From a virus: a stretch of 43,626 bases of DNA. The stretch lies in the IMG/VR virus record IMGVR_UViG_3300042691_037514, positions 1 through 43,626 of that record, one strand, 5' to 3'. The notes below the pieces were generated by a model that worked only from the letters and a program-made list of their open reading frames with translations, made no database searches and was not told where the DNA came from. Shown in pieces: positions 17,377-25,357 of this stretch (positions are counted from its first letter, which is position 1; each line of letters opens with the position of its first letter). The position numbers were made by a program, and so were the translations under genes.

Positions 17377-18323
17377 TGAATATCGCCCACACGCTCTATC
17401 GCCTTAAATATCGCTTTGGTAATCAACTCCCACTCCGAGTTCCGGTAGATGTATCGCTGGAGCTTTCTTCGGCCTGTAACCAAGTTTGCACTTATTGTTA
17501 TCATGCGGACCCAAAAAACCTTCCTTTCAAACGCGGCATGATGCCCTATGAAATCGCCATCAAAATTATCGACGAGGCGGCGGACCTGGGTGTCAACAGC
17601 CTGAAATTCAACTGGAAGGGTGAGAGCACGCTCCACCCCGACTTCAAAGCGATTACCACCTACGCGCGTATGCGCGCGCGAGGCGGCACGTTTATCGATA
17701 GGCTCACCAACTCCAACTTTAAATTTCCCACCGAACGCGAGGATATTTTCGAGGGACTTTGCAACCAGACTAAAGTAAAAGTGTCCTTCGACTCATTCGA
17801 TAAAAAAGTATTTGAGACGCAGAGAGCGGGCGGAATATGGGATTTAACCTACCAGAATTTACGGAAGTTTCACGATCACCCAAGCCGGAAGAACACGGAG
17901 CTGGTAATTCAGGCCGTAAGGACAAACCTAAACAAAGACGAAGACATAGCGGGAAGGGCGGCAAGGGAATTCCCCGACGCCAAAATTAGCATCCGCGACA
18001 TGGTGGCAGGTCGCGTGGAGAAGGACGTGACCGCGCTCGAGAACAAGTCCCGCGACTTATCGGAGCGGCAAAGCTGCCTGCAGGCACATGTGAGACTTAT
18101 CTTTAATCACGAGGGAAAGGCCGCGCCCTGTTGCCCGTCGATTAAAGAGGATTTGATCCTAGGCGACATCCGGATTCAATCGATGCGCGACATCTTTAAC
18201 GGCGAATTGGCCAGGCAGCTTCGCAAAGACTTAAAGTCCGGTAAGGCGTTCGAGCAGGATCCGTGCAAGACGTGCTCTAGTTTCGAGTCCTACAAAGGTT
18301 ACGTCCCCACCTGGAATTCCTAA
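17376..18323 (+). CDS. Radical SAM protein with SPASM-like C-terminus
   Basis: A 315-residue protein. C34-x3-C38-x2-C41 (CNQVCTYC) is the canonical radical SAM cluster site. GESTLHPDF (about residue 82) corresponds to the GGEP-type motif. Cysteines near the C-terminus (C229, CC at about 247, and CKTC at about 301) suggest a SPASM auxiliary cluster. It produces a 5'-deoxyadenosyl radical, but the substrate cannot be read from the sequence. It is coupled to the fibre gene upstream and precedes sugar genes, so sugar or peptide modification is plausible. Confidence 0.85.
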   Translation: MNIAHTLYRLKYRFGNQLPLRVPVDVSLELSSACNQVCTYCYHADPKNLPFKRGMMPYEIAIKIIDEAADLGVNSLKFNWKGESTLHPDFKAITTYARMRARGGTFIDRLTNSNFKFPTEREDIFEGLCNQTKVKVSFDSFDKKVFETQRAGGIWDLTYQNLRKFHDHPSRKNTELVIQAVRTNLNKDEDIAGRAAREFPDAKISIRDMVAGRVEKDVTALENKSRDLSERQSCLQAHVRLIFNHEGKAAPCCPSIKEDLILGDIRIQSMRDIFNGELARQLRKDLKSGKAFEQDPCKTCSSFESYKGYVPTWNS

Positions 18324-18341
18324 TTTCCGCTGGATGTTTGT

Positions 18342-18382
18342 CCCGTTCTGCTGAACAATATCCTCGAATAGGAACGAACGGG
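18342..18382 (+). promoter_or_regulatory. Branched stem-loop between radical SAM and sugar genes
   Basis: CCCGTTC at 18342-18348 pairs with GAACGGG at 18376-18382, and inside the loop TCCT pairs with AGGA. The 82-base gap is one of the few in this operon. A short TCTT follows but there is no real T-run. It may be an attenuator or processing site. Confidence 0.35.
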
Positions 18383-18405
18383 TCTTGCCTCACACAGTGT
18401 CATAA

Positions 18406-19233
18406 TTGATTAAAAAGAAAATTGGTATTGTCGGCTACGGCTACGTGGGCCGAGCTATGTTCAAGTTCTTCGAGCGGCATTACGATGTAATCTTCCATGA
18501 CCCACACGTAGATGGTTCATCCTCCGTCGAGGAAATCAACCTATGCGATCTCGCGGTGGTTTGCGTTCCCACTCCAACCTTTATCGATGGAGAGTGTGCA
18601 GGGCATTGTGACACCTCTATTGTGGAACATTCTCTCGCGTGGATCGAAACCCCGCTTATTCTCCTAAAATCCACCGTCCCCGTTGGTTTTACCGACCGGA
18701 TGCGCGTTGCCCTGGATAAGCGCATCGTATTCTCGCCCGAGTATTGTGGGGAATCCTCCTACTGGACGCCCTACAAATTCCACGCCGACATCAAGGAGAC
18801 GCCGTTCTTCATCTTTGGCGGCCATCACAGGGACACGTCGGCAATGGTGGACTACTTCCTACCCGTTACAGGCCCGGTAAAGACCTACCGACAAACCACG
18901 GCACGCGCCGCGGAACTAGCCAAGTACATGGAGAATAGTTTCTACGCGACGAAGATTGCTTTCTGCTACGAATTCGCGGAAATCGCCAACACGCTCCTCG
19001 TAGACTTCAACGAAGTAAGAGAGCTGTGGCTACTCGACCCACGTATCAACCCGATGCACACGGCGGTATTCCACCAAAATCAAAGGCCATTCTCGGGCAA
19101 GTGTTTGCCTAAAGACCTCGCCGCCATCTGCGAGAGAAGCGAGGAGAACGGATACGACCCGAAGCTATTGCGCGAAGTGCAGAACACGAACGAACGAATA
19201 GCCGGAATTCGTGCGGTGAGGGGGATTAAGTGA
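18406..19233 (+). CDS. Nucleotide-sugar dehydrogenase, short form (UDP-glucose/GDP-mannose dehydrogenase family)
   Basis: A 275-residue protein, TTG start. The N-terminal Rossmann motif GIVGYGYVGRAMF (residues 7-19) binds NAD. The middle has AELAKYMENSFYATKIAFCYE, the conserved central helix, and the catalytic cysteine C233 stands in GKCLPKD. The family oxidises a UDP- or GDP-sugar C6 alcohol to the uronic acid in two steps. Usual length is 400-450 residues. Here the C-terminal sugar-nucleotide domain is missing, so it is a compact or altered enzyme. It is the first of a coupled set of sugar genes. Confidence 0.82.
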   Translation: MIKKKIGIVGYGYVGRAMFKFFERHYDVIFHDPHVDGSSSVEEINLCDLAVVCVPTPTFIDGECAGHCDTSIVEHSLAWIETPLILLKSTVPVGFTDRMRVALDKRIVFSPEYCGESSYWTPYKFHADIKETPFFIFGGHHRDTSAMVDYFLPVTGPVKTYRQTTARAAELAKYMENSFYATKIAFCYEFAEIANTLLVDFNEVRELWLLDPRINPMHTAVFHQNQRPFSGKCLPKDLAAICERSEENGYDPKLLREVQNTNERIAGIRAVRGIK

Positions 19234-20111
19234 TCCACCTCGTCACGGGAGGGTTGGGATTTATCGGTTCCCACCTGGTTAAGGCCCTCCATGCGCGCGG
19301 GCGAAAGGTGAGGGTCTTAGACAACTTCCGCACTGGCTCGACAAGCAGCCTCGACTCTTCCAAGTACGATCTATGTATCGGCGATATCTGCATGGAGCGC
19401 GATGTAAGAAACGCGATGGATGGCGTGAGCCACGTCTACCATCTAGCGGCCGAGGTATCGGTAGTAGAGTCCTTCAGCGAACCAAAGAAGACGGTCGAGG
19501 TGAACATCAACGGAACCCTCAACGTGATTCGGGCCGCTATCGAACACAAGGTTGAGCGATTCGTATTCGCATCGTCCACCGCAGCATCCTCACCAGTAAA
19601 TTTCTATGGGCTTACCAAATCGACGGGCGAGAAAATGCTAAGGCTGTATCAGGAGCAATTACCCTTTACGGCGCTTCGATTCTTTAACGTGTTTGGTCCA
19701 GCCCAGTCCGTGGCCGGCGGATACTCTGCGGTGATTCCGGCCTTTATCAACGCGCTATTAAGGGGCGAGCAGCCTAAGATTTACGGCGACGGCAAACAGA
19801 AGCGGGACTTTGTTTACGTCAACACCGTGGTGCGTGCGCTCATGAACGCGGCCCTATTTAAAGACGCCATCGGCAAGGTGGTTGATGTGGGGTCCGGCGA
19901 AAGTCGCTCGGTTCTGGAGCTATTGGCCGAGGTGTCTAGGGTTGTGGGCGTTGACGCCAACCCGCGGTTTCTTCCCGCGCGTCCAGGGGACGTATCTAAC
20001 TCGGTTGCGCAAACCAGGGAAATGGAATGGTGCGTGGGTGTGACCGCTACCGACGATAGGTTTACTGAATCGTTAAGCCAAACCGTAGACTACTACCGGG
20101 GGAAAAGATGA
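19230..20111 (+). CDS. NAD-dependent sugar-nucleotide epimerase/dehydratase (extended SDR)
   Basis: A 293-residue protein, GTG start overlapping the previous stop (GTGA). TGGLGFIGSHLVKAL at residues 6-20 is the NAD-binding motif. Y126-x3-K130 is the catalytic pair, and RFFNVFGPAQ near 149 and GDGKQKRDFVYV near 186 are family hallmarks. The stretch between the SST serines (115-117) and Y126 is about 13 residues shorter than in GalE-type enzymes, so the active-site loop is trimmed. Likely substrate is a UDP- or GDP-sugar, consistent with the neighbouring dehydrogenase. Confidence 0.88.
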   Translation: MIHLVTGGLGFIGSHLVKALHARGRKVRVLDNFRTGSTSSLDSSKYDLCIGDICMERDVRNAMDGVSHVYHLAAEVSVVESFSEPKKTVEVNINGTLNVIRAAIEHKVERFVFASSTAASSPVNFYGLTKSTGEKMLRLYQEQLPFTALRFFNVFGPAQSVAGGYSAVIPAFINALLRGEQPKIYGDGKQKRDFVYVNTVVRALMNAALFKDAIGKVVDVGSGESRSVLELLAEVSRVVGVDANPRFLPARPGDVSNSVAQTREMEWCVGVTATDDRFTESLSQTVDYYRGKR

Positions 20112-21415
20112 AGGCTGGAATTGTAATTTGTAGCCGCCTCTCCTCGTCGCGCATTCCCCAAAAGGCCATCCACCCCTTGAACGGCATCCCGCTAATTAAT
20201 CATCTTGTGGGACGACTTATCGCGGCCGATTTGCCAATCATTTTGGCCGTCCCAGAGTTCGAGGCAGCCCGATACGTCGAGGTATTGGGTGATCTCTCTC
20301 GTTACGTCCACTTCTACACCGGAGCGGAGTTGGATCCACTTAACCGGATGGCGGAGGCGGCGGACGCTCACTCGCTCGATGTCGTGGTTCGTATCACGCA
20401 TGACAAAATCTTCGTTGATCCTGCTGAACTGCTGCACGTTCTGTCTATCTACCGGGAATCCTCCCTTGATTATCTTTACTCCTCGAGCTTTGTTCCCGGT
20501 ACAGGGTTCGAGGTAATTCGCACGGAGAAACTGAAAGAGGCTGCGGAAAAGTTTAAGAACGTTGAACACATCAGCTACGCCATCCACGCCGTGACAGAGC
20601 GAAAAACCGATCTGGATATGGGACACCGGAACACGCCTCACCGGCTACTCGTCGATTACCCGGAGGATATCTGGGTAATTGAAAAAGTGCTCCAACACCT
20701 AGGGAACGATTGCTTGCTTGGGGATGTGTTGGCGCACCTTAACAAAAACCCTGATATCTCCTCCGTGAATAGACTGCCGATACTATCCATCTATACCTGC
20801 GCGTTTAATGCGAAGGATTGGATCGCCCGCGCAATGGAAAGCGTATCGTGGCAAAAGAATTTCTGGTCCTATGAGTATATTCTTATCGACGATTGTTCAA
20901 CAGACTCGACGCCTGAAATAATCGGAAGATTCGCCGACCGCCTGCCTAACGTTCACTGGAAACGAAACGATCACAACCTGGGACTCGCGAGCTCCTCCAA
21001 CGTAGCCCTTGGGATGGCGCGTGGAAAATACATCCTTCGCCTCGATGCCGATGACTACCTCTGCAAGGAAGACGTACTCTGGGACATGGTGCAAGCGATG
21101 GAGAACTCCTCCTTCGACGCGCTTTATCCTGACCACTACCTAGGGACACTTACCAAGATTGAGAAGGGGAACGTAAACCACCACGTCGGCGGGGCTATCT
21201 TTCGCACCCGCGCGATGAATCACATGAAGTTTACCGATGGGCTTAGAGGATTCGAGGGCCTGGACCTCTTCGCGAGGGCAAAGACCCAATTGCGCATCGG
21301 CTACTACGACAAGCCCACGTTCTTCTACCGACAGCACGACGCCTCGTTATCGAAGCAGAACCCTGAGCTAAGGCAAATCATCAAAGAAGAGATCGAGAGA
21401 AAGCATGGCGCGTAA
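20108..21415 (+). CDS. SpsF/NeuA-like cytidylyltransferase fused to GT2 glycosyltransferase
   Basis: A 435-residue two-domain protein. Residues 1-215 match the SpsF/CMP-sugar synthetase family: ICSRLSSSRIPQKAI at the start (RxxSxRxPxKxL pattern) and DVVVRITHDKIFVDPAEL near 95. Residues about 225-435 are a GT-A family 2 glycosyltransferase: LSIYTCAFNAKDWI, LIDDCSTDSTPEII, NLGLASSSNVAL, and the metal-binding LDADDY at about 310. The fusion would activate a sugar as CMP-sugar and transfer a sugar. CMP activation is typical of nonulosonic acids, whose synthase gene lies downstream. Confidence 0.85.
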   Translation: MKAGIVICSRLSSSRIPQKAIHPLNGIPLINHLVGRLIAADLPIILAVPEFEAARYVEVLGDLSRYVHFYTGAELDPLNRMAEAADAHSLDVVVRITHDKIFVDPAELLHVLSIYRESSLDYLYSSSFVPGTGFEVIRTEKLKEAAEKFKNVEHISYAIHAVTERKTDLDMGHRNTPHRLLVDYPEDIWVIEKVLQHLGNDCLLGDVLAHLNKNPDISSVNRLPILSIYTCAFNAKDWIARAMESVSWQKNFWSYEYILIDDCSTDSTPEIIGRFADRLPNVHWKRNDHNLGLASSSNVALGMARGKYILRLDADDYLCKEDVLWDMVQAMENSSFDALYPDHYLGTLTKIEKGNVNHHVGGAIFRTRAMNHMKFTDGLRGFEGLDLFARAKTQLRIGYYDKPTFFYRQHDASLSKQNPELRQIIKEEIERKHGA

Positions 21416-21770
21416 GCCGGACCCAATCGACATCATCCAACTCTGGGTTAAGGGCAACCACCGGGAGTGGAATGCGTTTCTAACCGCGTGCTACCGCGCG
21501 AGGGATTTAAATAAGTTGGCCCACACCCGAAAGCGGCTACAGGCCGGAATGGCGGAGGTGGCGAAGAAGAAACTAAACAGCGACAAGCTGATTCTTTTTT
21601 TCATCCGCCTACAAAAGTCCATCGAAGACACGATGACTAAAATCATGAAAGCGAACGAGCCCAATCCTTGCGACAACCCCATGAAAGCCGCAGGCAGGCT
21701 AGACATGAAGGGCGAGAAAAAACGACGTGAGGAACGCCTAGAACGATTCCTCAAGAAAACGGGATATTGA
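21405..21770 (+). CDS. Hypothetical basic helical protein in the sugar operon
   Basis: A 121-residue protein overlapping the glycosyltransferase gene by 11 bases. It is rich in Lys and Arg (KRLQAGMAEVAKKKL, GEKKRREERLERFLKK) with no signal peptide or membrane segment. Predicted to be helical. Location between activating and synthase enzymes suggests an accessory role, but nothing in the sequence shows one. Confidence 0.6.
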   Translation: MARKPDPIDIIQLWVKGNHREWNAFLTACYRARDLNKLAHTRKRLQAGMAEVAKKKLNSDKLILFFIRLQKSIEDTMTKIMKANEPNPCDNPMKAAGRLDMKGEKKRREERLERFLKKTGY

Positions 21771-22435
21771 TGCTAATTGCCGAGATTTCTAACGCCCATT
21801 TCGGGAACCTGGACAAGGCGAAGCTAATGATCCGCATGGCCCACAACGCGGGCGCAGACCTTATTAAGGGACAAGCCTTTAGACCGTGGCTTATCTACGG
21901 CGGTAGCATGCCGATGAACTTTTACGAGGAGGCTGCGTTCAATGAGGAAGAATACGTTGAGCTCATCCATTACGCCCGCGACTTGGGCAACGATTTGTTC
22001 TATTCCATTTTCTCCGACGACTTTAAGGAACTAGAAAGCATCCAGACCTGGCACAAAATAACGGGAAGCCAATCCAAAAACGGGGTTAAGAAACCAGACT
22101 CCGAGTCTCTAATCGTTTCGCTTCCGGCCCACTACGACGTGCCGAAATACGAGAAGGCTACCATCCTGCACGTCGGAGAGTATCTCTCGAGCGACCCTCA
22201 GCTATGGAATATTGAGCGTATATCGGAAAAGCTTGGGCGCGCTGCTGGCTATAGCGACCACACGATAGGGATCAAGGAATGCATCCGGGCGCACAAAGAC
22301 TTTGGCGCCGTCATTATCGAGAAACACTTTTGTCTAACGAAAAACGAGGAATTCGAGGGTGTCGTATACCGCGATACGGTATTCGGTTCGACGCCAAAGG
22401 AATTTGAAAAACTAGCTGGGGAGCTACAACGATGA
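21770..22435 (+). CDS. NeuB-like nonulosonic-acid synthase, short form
   Basis: A 221-residue protein read from ATG 21770 (TGATG overlap). Family landmarks: AEISNAHFGNLDKA at the N-terminus, AHNAGADLIKGQAF (AGADxxKxQ pattern), YSDHTIGI near 160 and VIIEKHFCL near 183. The family condenses phosphoenolpyruvate with an N-acetylated hexosamine (sialic, legionaminic or pseudaminic acid synthases). Known enzymes have about 340 residues with a C-terminal antifreeze-like SAF domain. That domain is absent here, and the barrel is also shortened. So it may be a minimal synthase or one with altered function. No HexNAc-epimerase gene is seen. Confidence 0.78.
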   Translation: MLIAEISNAHFGNLDKAKLMIRMAHNAGADLIKGQAFRPWLIYGGSMPMNFYEEAAFNEEEYVELIHYARDLGNDLFYSIFSDDFKELESIQTWHKITGSQSKNGVKKPDSESLIVSLPAHYDVPKYEKATILHVGEYLSSDPQLWNIERISEKLGRAAGYSDHTIGIKECIRAHKDFGAVIIEKHFCLTKNEEFEGVVYRDTVFGSTPKEFEKLAGELQR

Positions 22436-23730
22436 GCGAAGTCTATTGCGTAATTTGCGGGAACAAAGAAGGTTGGGTCAACGTCGATGAATATCGATTT
22501 AAGCCACAGAACATGTGCATGTGCCCCAAATGCGGCATGGTGACTTACCCGGATATCATCGCAAAATCAGACGAGCTCAAAGAGTTCTACCGCAAGGAAT
22601 ACCGGCCAGGTCCCAGCGTCAATAACGACTATACCGGACAGCGAAAGCTCCACTACCATGCCCATTTTCTGGACGACGTTTTTTCTAAGTGGGTAAAGGA
22701 AGGCAAAAAGCCCGAGGTGTTCGAGGTGGGCGCCGCCTATGGTTTATTTCTCAAAATGGTAAGAGACGCGGTGCCAGGCGCCGTTGTGGGCGGTACGGAG
22801 CTAACCACGTCCTTTCGCAACGTCGCGTGGAATATTAATAAGATTCGTCTCGTGGAGGAATTTGACGACTCTAAGAAATACGACCTTATCGCCTCCTACA
22901 AAGTCGCGGAGCACATCCCGTTTATCGATAAAGAGATTCGACGCTATGCTCTCGCCCTGAAGGATGACGGGCATCTCTACATATCGGTACCGACCTGGTT
23001 TCACACCATGACCAACTTCGGGGCCGGTGGCTTCGACATCGAGTCGTATTACGACACGAATCACATTAACGTTTGGACGCGCCCGCTATTTGAGACGCTG
23101 CTTAAAAAATGCGGGCTCGAGGTCGTGAAGGTGAATTACGTCTACTACGACGCCACCTATCTATGTAAGCGCAACGATGAACTGATGAAAGCGGAACCAA
23201 AACACGAAGACCCCACCACGATCTTAAGCCACCTATCCAACATCAAAAAGGCGGCGCTCGCTATGGACGACGGCAAGCCCGAGGAGGCGATTAAACACTT
23301 TGCGGCTTTCCCTAGTGCCGTCATCGCCAGCTACGAAAAGAACCGCGGAAGCTGGGACAAGCGTGGCTTTGAAGCGATTGAGGGTGAGCTTGTCCCCGCC
23401 ATGCGCAAGGCGTGCCCCGAGTCGATAGAGGTGCTGTTTTTGTGCGCGGACATCTACATGCGCTACGACCGATTTGAAAAGGCGCTAGAATATCTACAGG
23501 AGTGTTTGCGTAGTAAGCCGGAAGACCCGGGCACGTTGATGGCTGTAGGGCACTGTTACCGGGCTATTGCGGCTAGAAGCAAGTCTCCGGAGGATGCCAC
23601 CAAGCTGTACACCCAGGCTATGAAGGCGATGCAACACCTTAGAATGGTGTCGCTACAATTTACCGCCGATGCCACGACCTGGATGTACGCTGATGCGGCG
23701 AAAATACCCATAGAGGAGGCGCATGGTTAA
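22432..23730 (+). CDS. SAM-dependent methyltransferase with zinc ribbon and TPR-like C-terminus
   Basis: A 432-residue protein coupled to the NeuB-like gene by ATGA. Cysteines 6, 9, 31 and 34 form an N-terminal zinc ribbon. VFEVGAAYGLFLKM near residue 97 is the SAM-binding motif I, and a VAEHIP segment near 160 fits class I methyltransferases acting on sugars or small molecules. The last 120 residues carry TPR-like helices (FEKALEYLQECLRSKPEDPGTLMAVGHCY). The zinc ribbon with such a methyltransferase is common in sugar-biosynthesis clusters. It would methylate a sugar product. Confidence 0.8.
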   Translation: MSEVYCVICGNKEGWVNVDEYRFKPQNMCMCPKCGMVTYPDIIAKSDELKEFYRKEYRPGPSVNNDYTGQRKLHYHAHFLDDVFSKWVKEGKKPEVFEVGAAYGLFLKMVRDAVPGAVVGGTELTTSFRNVAWNINKIRLVEEFDDSKKYDLIASYKVAEHIPFIDKEIRRYALALKDDGHLYISVPTWFHTMTNFGAGGFDIESYYDTNHINVWTRPLFETLLKKCGLEVVKVNYVYYDATYLCKRNDELMKAEPKHEDPTTILSHLSNIKKAALAMDDGKPEEAIKHFAAFPSAVIASYEKNRGSWDKRGFEAIEGELVPAMRKACPESIEVLFLCADIYMRYDRFEKALEYLQECLRSKPEDPGTLMAVGHCYRAIAARSKSPEDATKLYTQAMKAMQHLRMVSLQFTADATTWMYADAAKIPIEEAHG

Positions 23731-23875
23731 CTTCCTATTCGGCGTGTTCCTAGTTGGGTTTTATTTTTCCCTTATCATAATCGCCGTCCCGTCCCACGAA
23801 TTGAAAGAGCACTTGTTCCCAATACTTGCCACATCGCTTGCGGCCCTAATCTGGGCCCTTAAAAAACCGTGTTAA
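23723..23875 (+). CDS. Small two-segment membrane protein, holin candidate
   Basis: A 50-residue protein too short for routine calling. It has an AGGAGG-type ribosome binding site and overlaps the methyltransferase end by 8 bases. Two hydrophobic stretches (residues 4-22 and 31-46) flank a short polar loop SHELKEH, and the tail ends KKPC. Position at the start of the lysis region and size fit a class II holin. Confidence 0.55.
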   Translation: MVNFLFGVFLVGFYFSLIIIAVPSHELKEHLFPILATSLAALIWALKKPC

Positions 23876-23929
23876 ACTTTTAAGCACGTAGCTCGCGCTC
23901 GTCCAAAAACACTTTAAGGAAATTTGAGA

Positions 23930-24196
23930 ATGCCAGAATGGGTACCCTACGCGTTAGGCGGGGCGGGTGTGATTATTTCCCTGCTGGTTGGAATGGTCGC
24001 CTTTTTTTTGAAGGACATCTATCGCGACACCAAGCAGACCTTCGGCATTGTGACCGTTCTACAAAGCGAGTGGAACCAGGCCAAGGAAGACCTAAAAAGG
24101 GCGCGCGAGTGCTACACGGAAATCCAGCTTTTAAAGATTGATTTTGAGCGGTTCAAGAAACCAAACGGGAGTGGTCGCTATCACGACCGTTCCTAA
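23930..24196 (+). CDS. Membrane-anchored coiled-coil protein of lysis region
   Basis: ATG 23930 was preferred over TTG 23924 because AAGGA at 23916-23920 has a 9-base spacer to it. The 88-residue product has one N-terminal membrane segment (YALGGAGVIISLLVGMVAFFL) followed by a charged helix. The form resembles small lysis accessory proteins such as XhlA-like or holin-associated factors. Confidence 0.55.
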   Translation: MPEWVPYALGGAGVIISLLVGMVAFFLKDIYRDTKQTFGIVTVLQSEWNQAKEDLKRARECYTEIQLLKIDFERFKKPNGSGRYHDRS

Positions 24197-24211
24197 TCCA
24201 GGAGATGAAGC

Positions 24212-24439
24212 ATGGAAAAGCCCTACGATCTAAACTCCCTAATCGAGAAACTTAAAGGCCGCGGCCTCGACATGGCCGAAGAGGGTGCCAAGGCCGTAAT
24301 CGAGGAATCGCTTGCGTGGTTTGAGGCGTCGGCGAAGCTTTCCGCCACCCCCTTTGATGACGTTGCCCTTGTCGTCGTCCCGCAATTGAAAAAGGCCGCG
24401 CTGGAATTGGCCGACAAAATCGACGGCCAAGTGGGGTGA
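24212..24439 (+). CDS. Small conserved-looking phage protein of lysis region
   Basis: A 75-residue acidic helical protein with the segment SLIEKLKGRGLDMAEEGAKAV followed by ATPFDDVALVVVPQL. No membrane segment or signal peptide. Similar short proteins commonly lie beside phage holins. An AGGAGATGAAGC site precedes the ATG, and its stop overlaps the next start. Confidence 0.55.
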   Translation: MEKPYDLNSLIEKLKGRGLDMAEEGAKAVIEESLAWFEASAKLSATPFDDVALVVVPQLKKAALELADKIDGQVG

Positions 24440-24627
24440 CTACTAAGCCATTTTGGAAATCCTGGACGATCCTAGTGAACCTGGCGGTTCTCATCGCCGC
24501 CAGGTTCTTTCCAGGGTTGTCGGAAGAAATCTGCAAAAGCCCGGAGCTGACCGTTGAAGTTCTAGCACTCATTAATCTCCTCCTCCGGTTCAAGAGCAGG
24601 GAGGCCATCGATGCCAGACACAATTGA
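24436..24627 (+). CDS. Holin-like membrane protein
   Basis: A 63-residue protein, GTG start overlapping the previous stop (GTGA). It opens KPFWKSWTILVNLAVLIAARF, then has a second hydrophobic helix VEVLALINLLLRF. This layout is shared by a widespread family of small phage membrane proteins near the lysis genes. Likely inner-membrane. Confidence 0.62.
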   Translation: MTTKPFWKSWTILVNLAVLIAARFFPGLSEEICKSPELTVEVLALINLLLRFKSREAIDARHN

Positions 24628-24952
24628 TACGGTTAAAGAACTCCTGTGGGACACCCTAATCGAGGGAGTTCTCTCCTCGCTCCTCGGCGGATTGCCCGGA
24701 TTCCTGAGCGCGATGATCATCGGAGTGGTCACCGTGTTCACCGATAAGATTTACGCGGCATTAGCCCTCATCGTCGATCTCCGGGCTATCGTCTTCAAGG
24801 TCGAGGGGCATCGGATCGAATACGACCGCGCGAGCATGAAACTAAAACTAGTGGCTAGAGAGAAGGGGAAAGACTCCCCGGAATACAAGGCGGCAAGAAA
24901 TGAAAACAAGAAAGCTTTGGCTAGGCTTGTGCACTTTGACATTGCTGGTTAG
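24611..24952 (+). CDS. Membrane protein of lysis region
   Basis: A 113-residue protein overlapping the previous gene by 17 bases. Two hydrophobic segments (LIEGVLSSLLGGLPGFLSAM and VTVFTDKIYAALALIVDL) are followed by a charged tail rich in Lys. Could be a second holin or an antiholin. The last 53 bases overlap the start of the lipoprotein gene. Confidence 0.5.
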   Translation: MPDTIDTVKELLWDTLIEGVLSSLLGGLPGFLSAMIIGVVTVFTDKIYAALALIVDLRAIVFKVEGHRIEYDRASMKLKLVAREKGKDSPEYKAARNENKKALARLVHFDIAG

Positions 24953-25343
24953 TGCCTGCGACGAGACGGGGACGACCGTGCCGAATATCCCTATCTGCTC
25001 CGTAGCCGGCAATCTCGGGCACGGTGGTGATTGCGCCTATACCCTCTCGGATGAGCAATACGAAATGGATGTCGATCAGTTCCTCGACTTCCTAGAGCCG
25101 CAAGAGGCGAAGCCAAATCCGTTGAAGCCGGGAGAGATGATTCCCGAGCGCGGTGCCGCCGTATGCATGTCCACGGATAGTTGGGCGAAGCTCAAAACAT
25201 TTTCGGAACAAGCGTGCAGAATTCTGGGTTCGAAATGCACCAAGGAAGTGCAGCAGCAGCTACAACAAATGTCCGCCCGGATGACGAGATTACAGCGCAG
25301 GGTGGCCGGCAAGAAGATTATCCGGCCCATTCTCAAACCATAA
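24900..25343 (+). CDS. Lipoprotein of lysis region (possible outer-membrane spanin)
   Basis: A 147-residue protein. The N-terminus MKTRKLWLGLCTLTLLVSAC is a lipoprotein signal peptide with lipobox LVSAC, cleavage before C20, Asp at +2. The C-terminal half has a Gln-rich helix (QQQLQQMSARMTRLQRRV). Three internal cysteines follow. Spanins include a lipoprotein anchored in the outer membrane, but length and partner are not typical, and an Asp at +2 would retain it in the inner membrane. The assignment is tentative. Confidence 0.6.
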   Translation: MKTRKLWLGLCTLTLLVSACDETGTTVPNIPICSVAGNLGHGGDCAYTLSDEQYEMDVDQFLDFLEPQEAKPNPLKPGEMIPERGAAVCMSTDSWAKLKTFSEQACRILGSKCTKEVQQQLQQMSARMTRLQRRVAGKKIIRPILKP

Positions 25344-25357
25344 CCAAAGGGGTCCAC

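Noticed and set aside
25181-25357. Longer form of the exported protein starting MGEAQNIFG
   Set aside because: Overlaps the lipoprotein gene and lacks the signal peptide; TTG 25358 after AAAGGGG fits.
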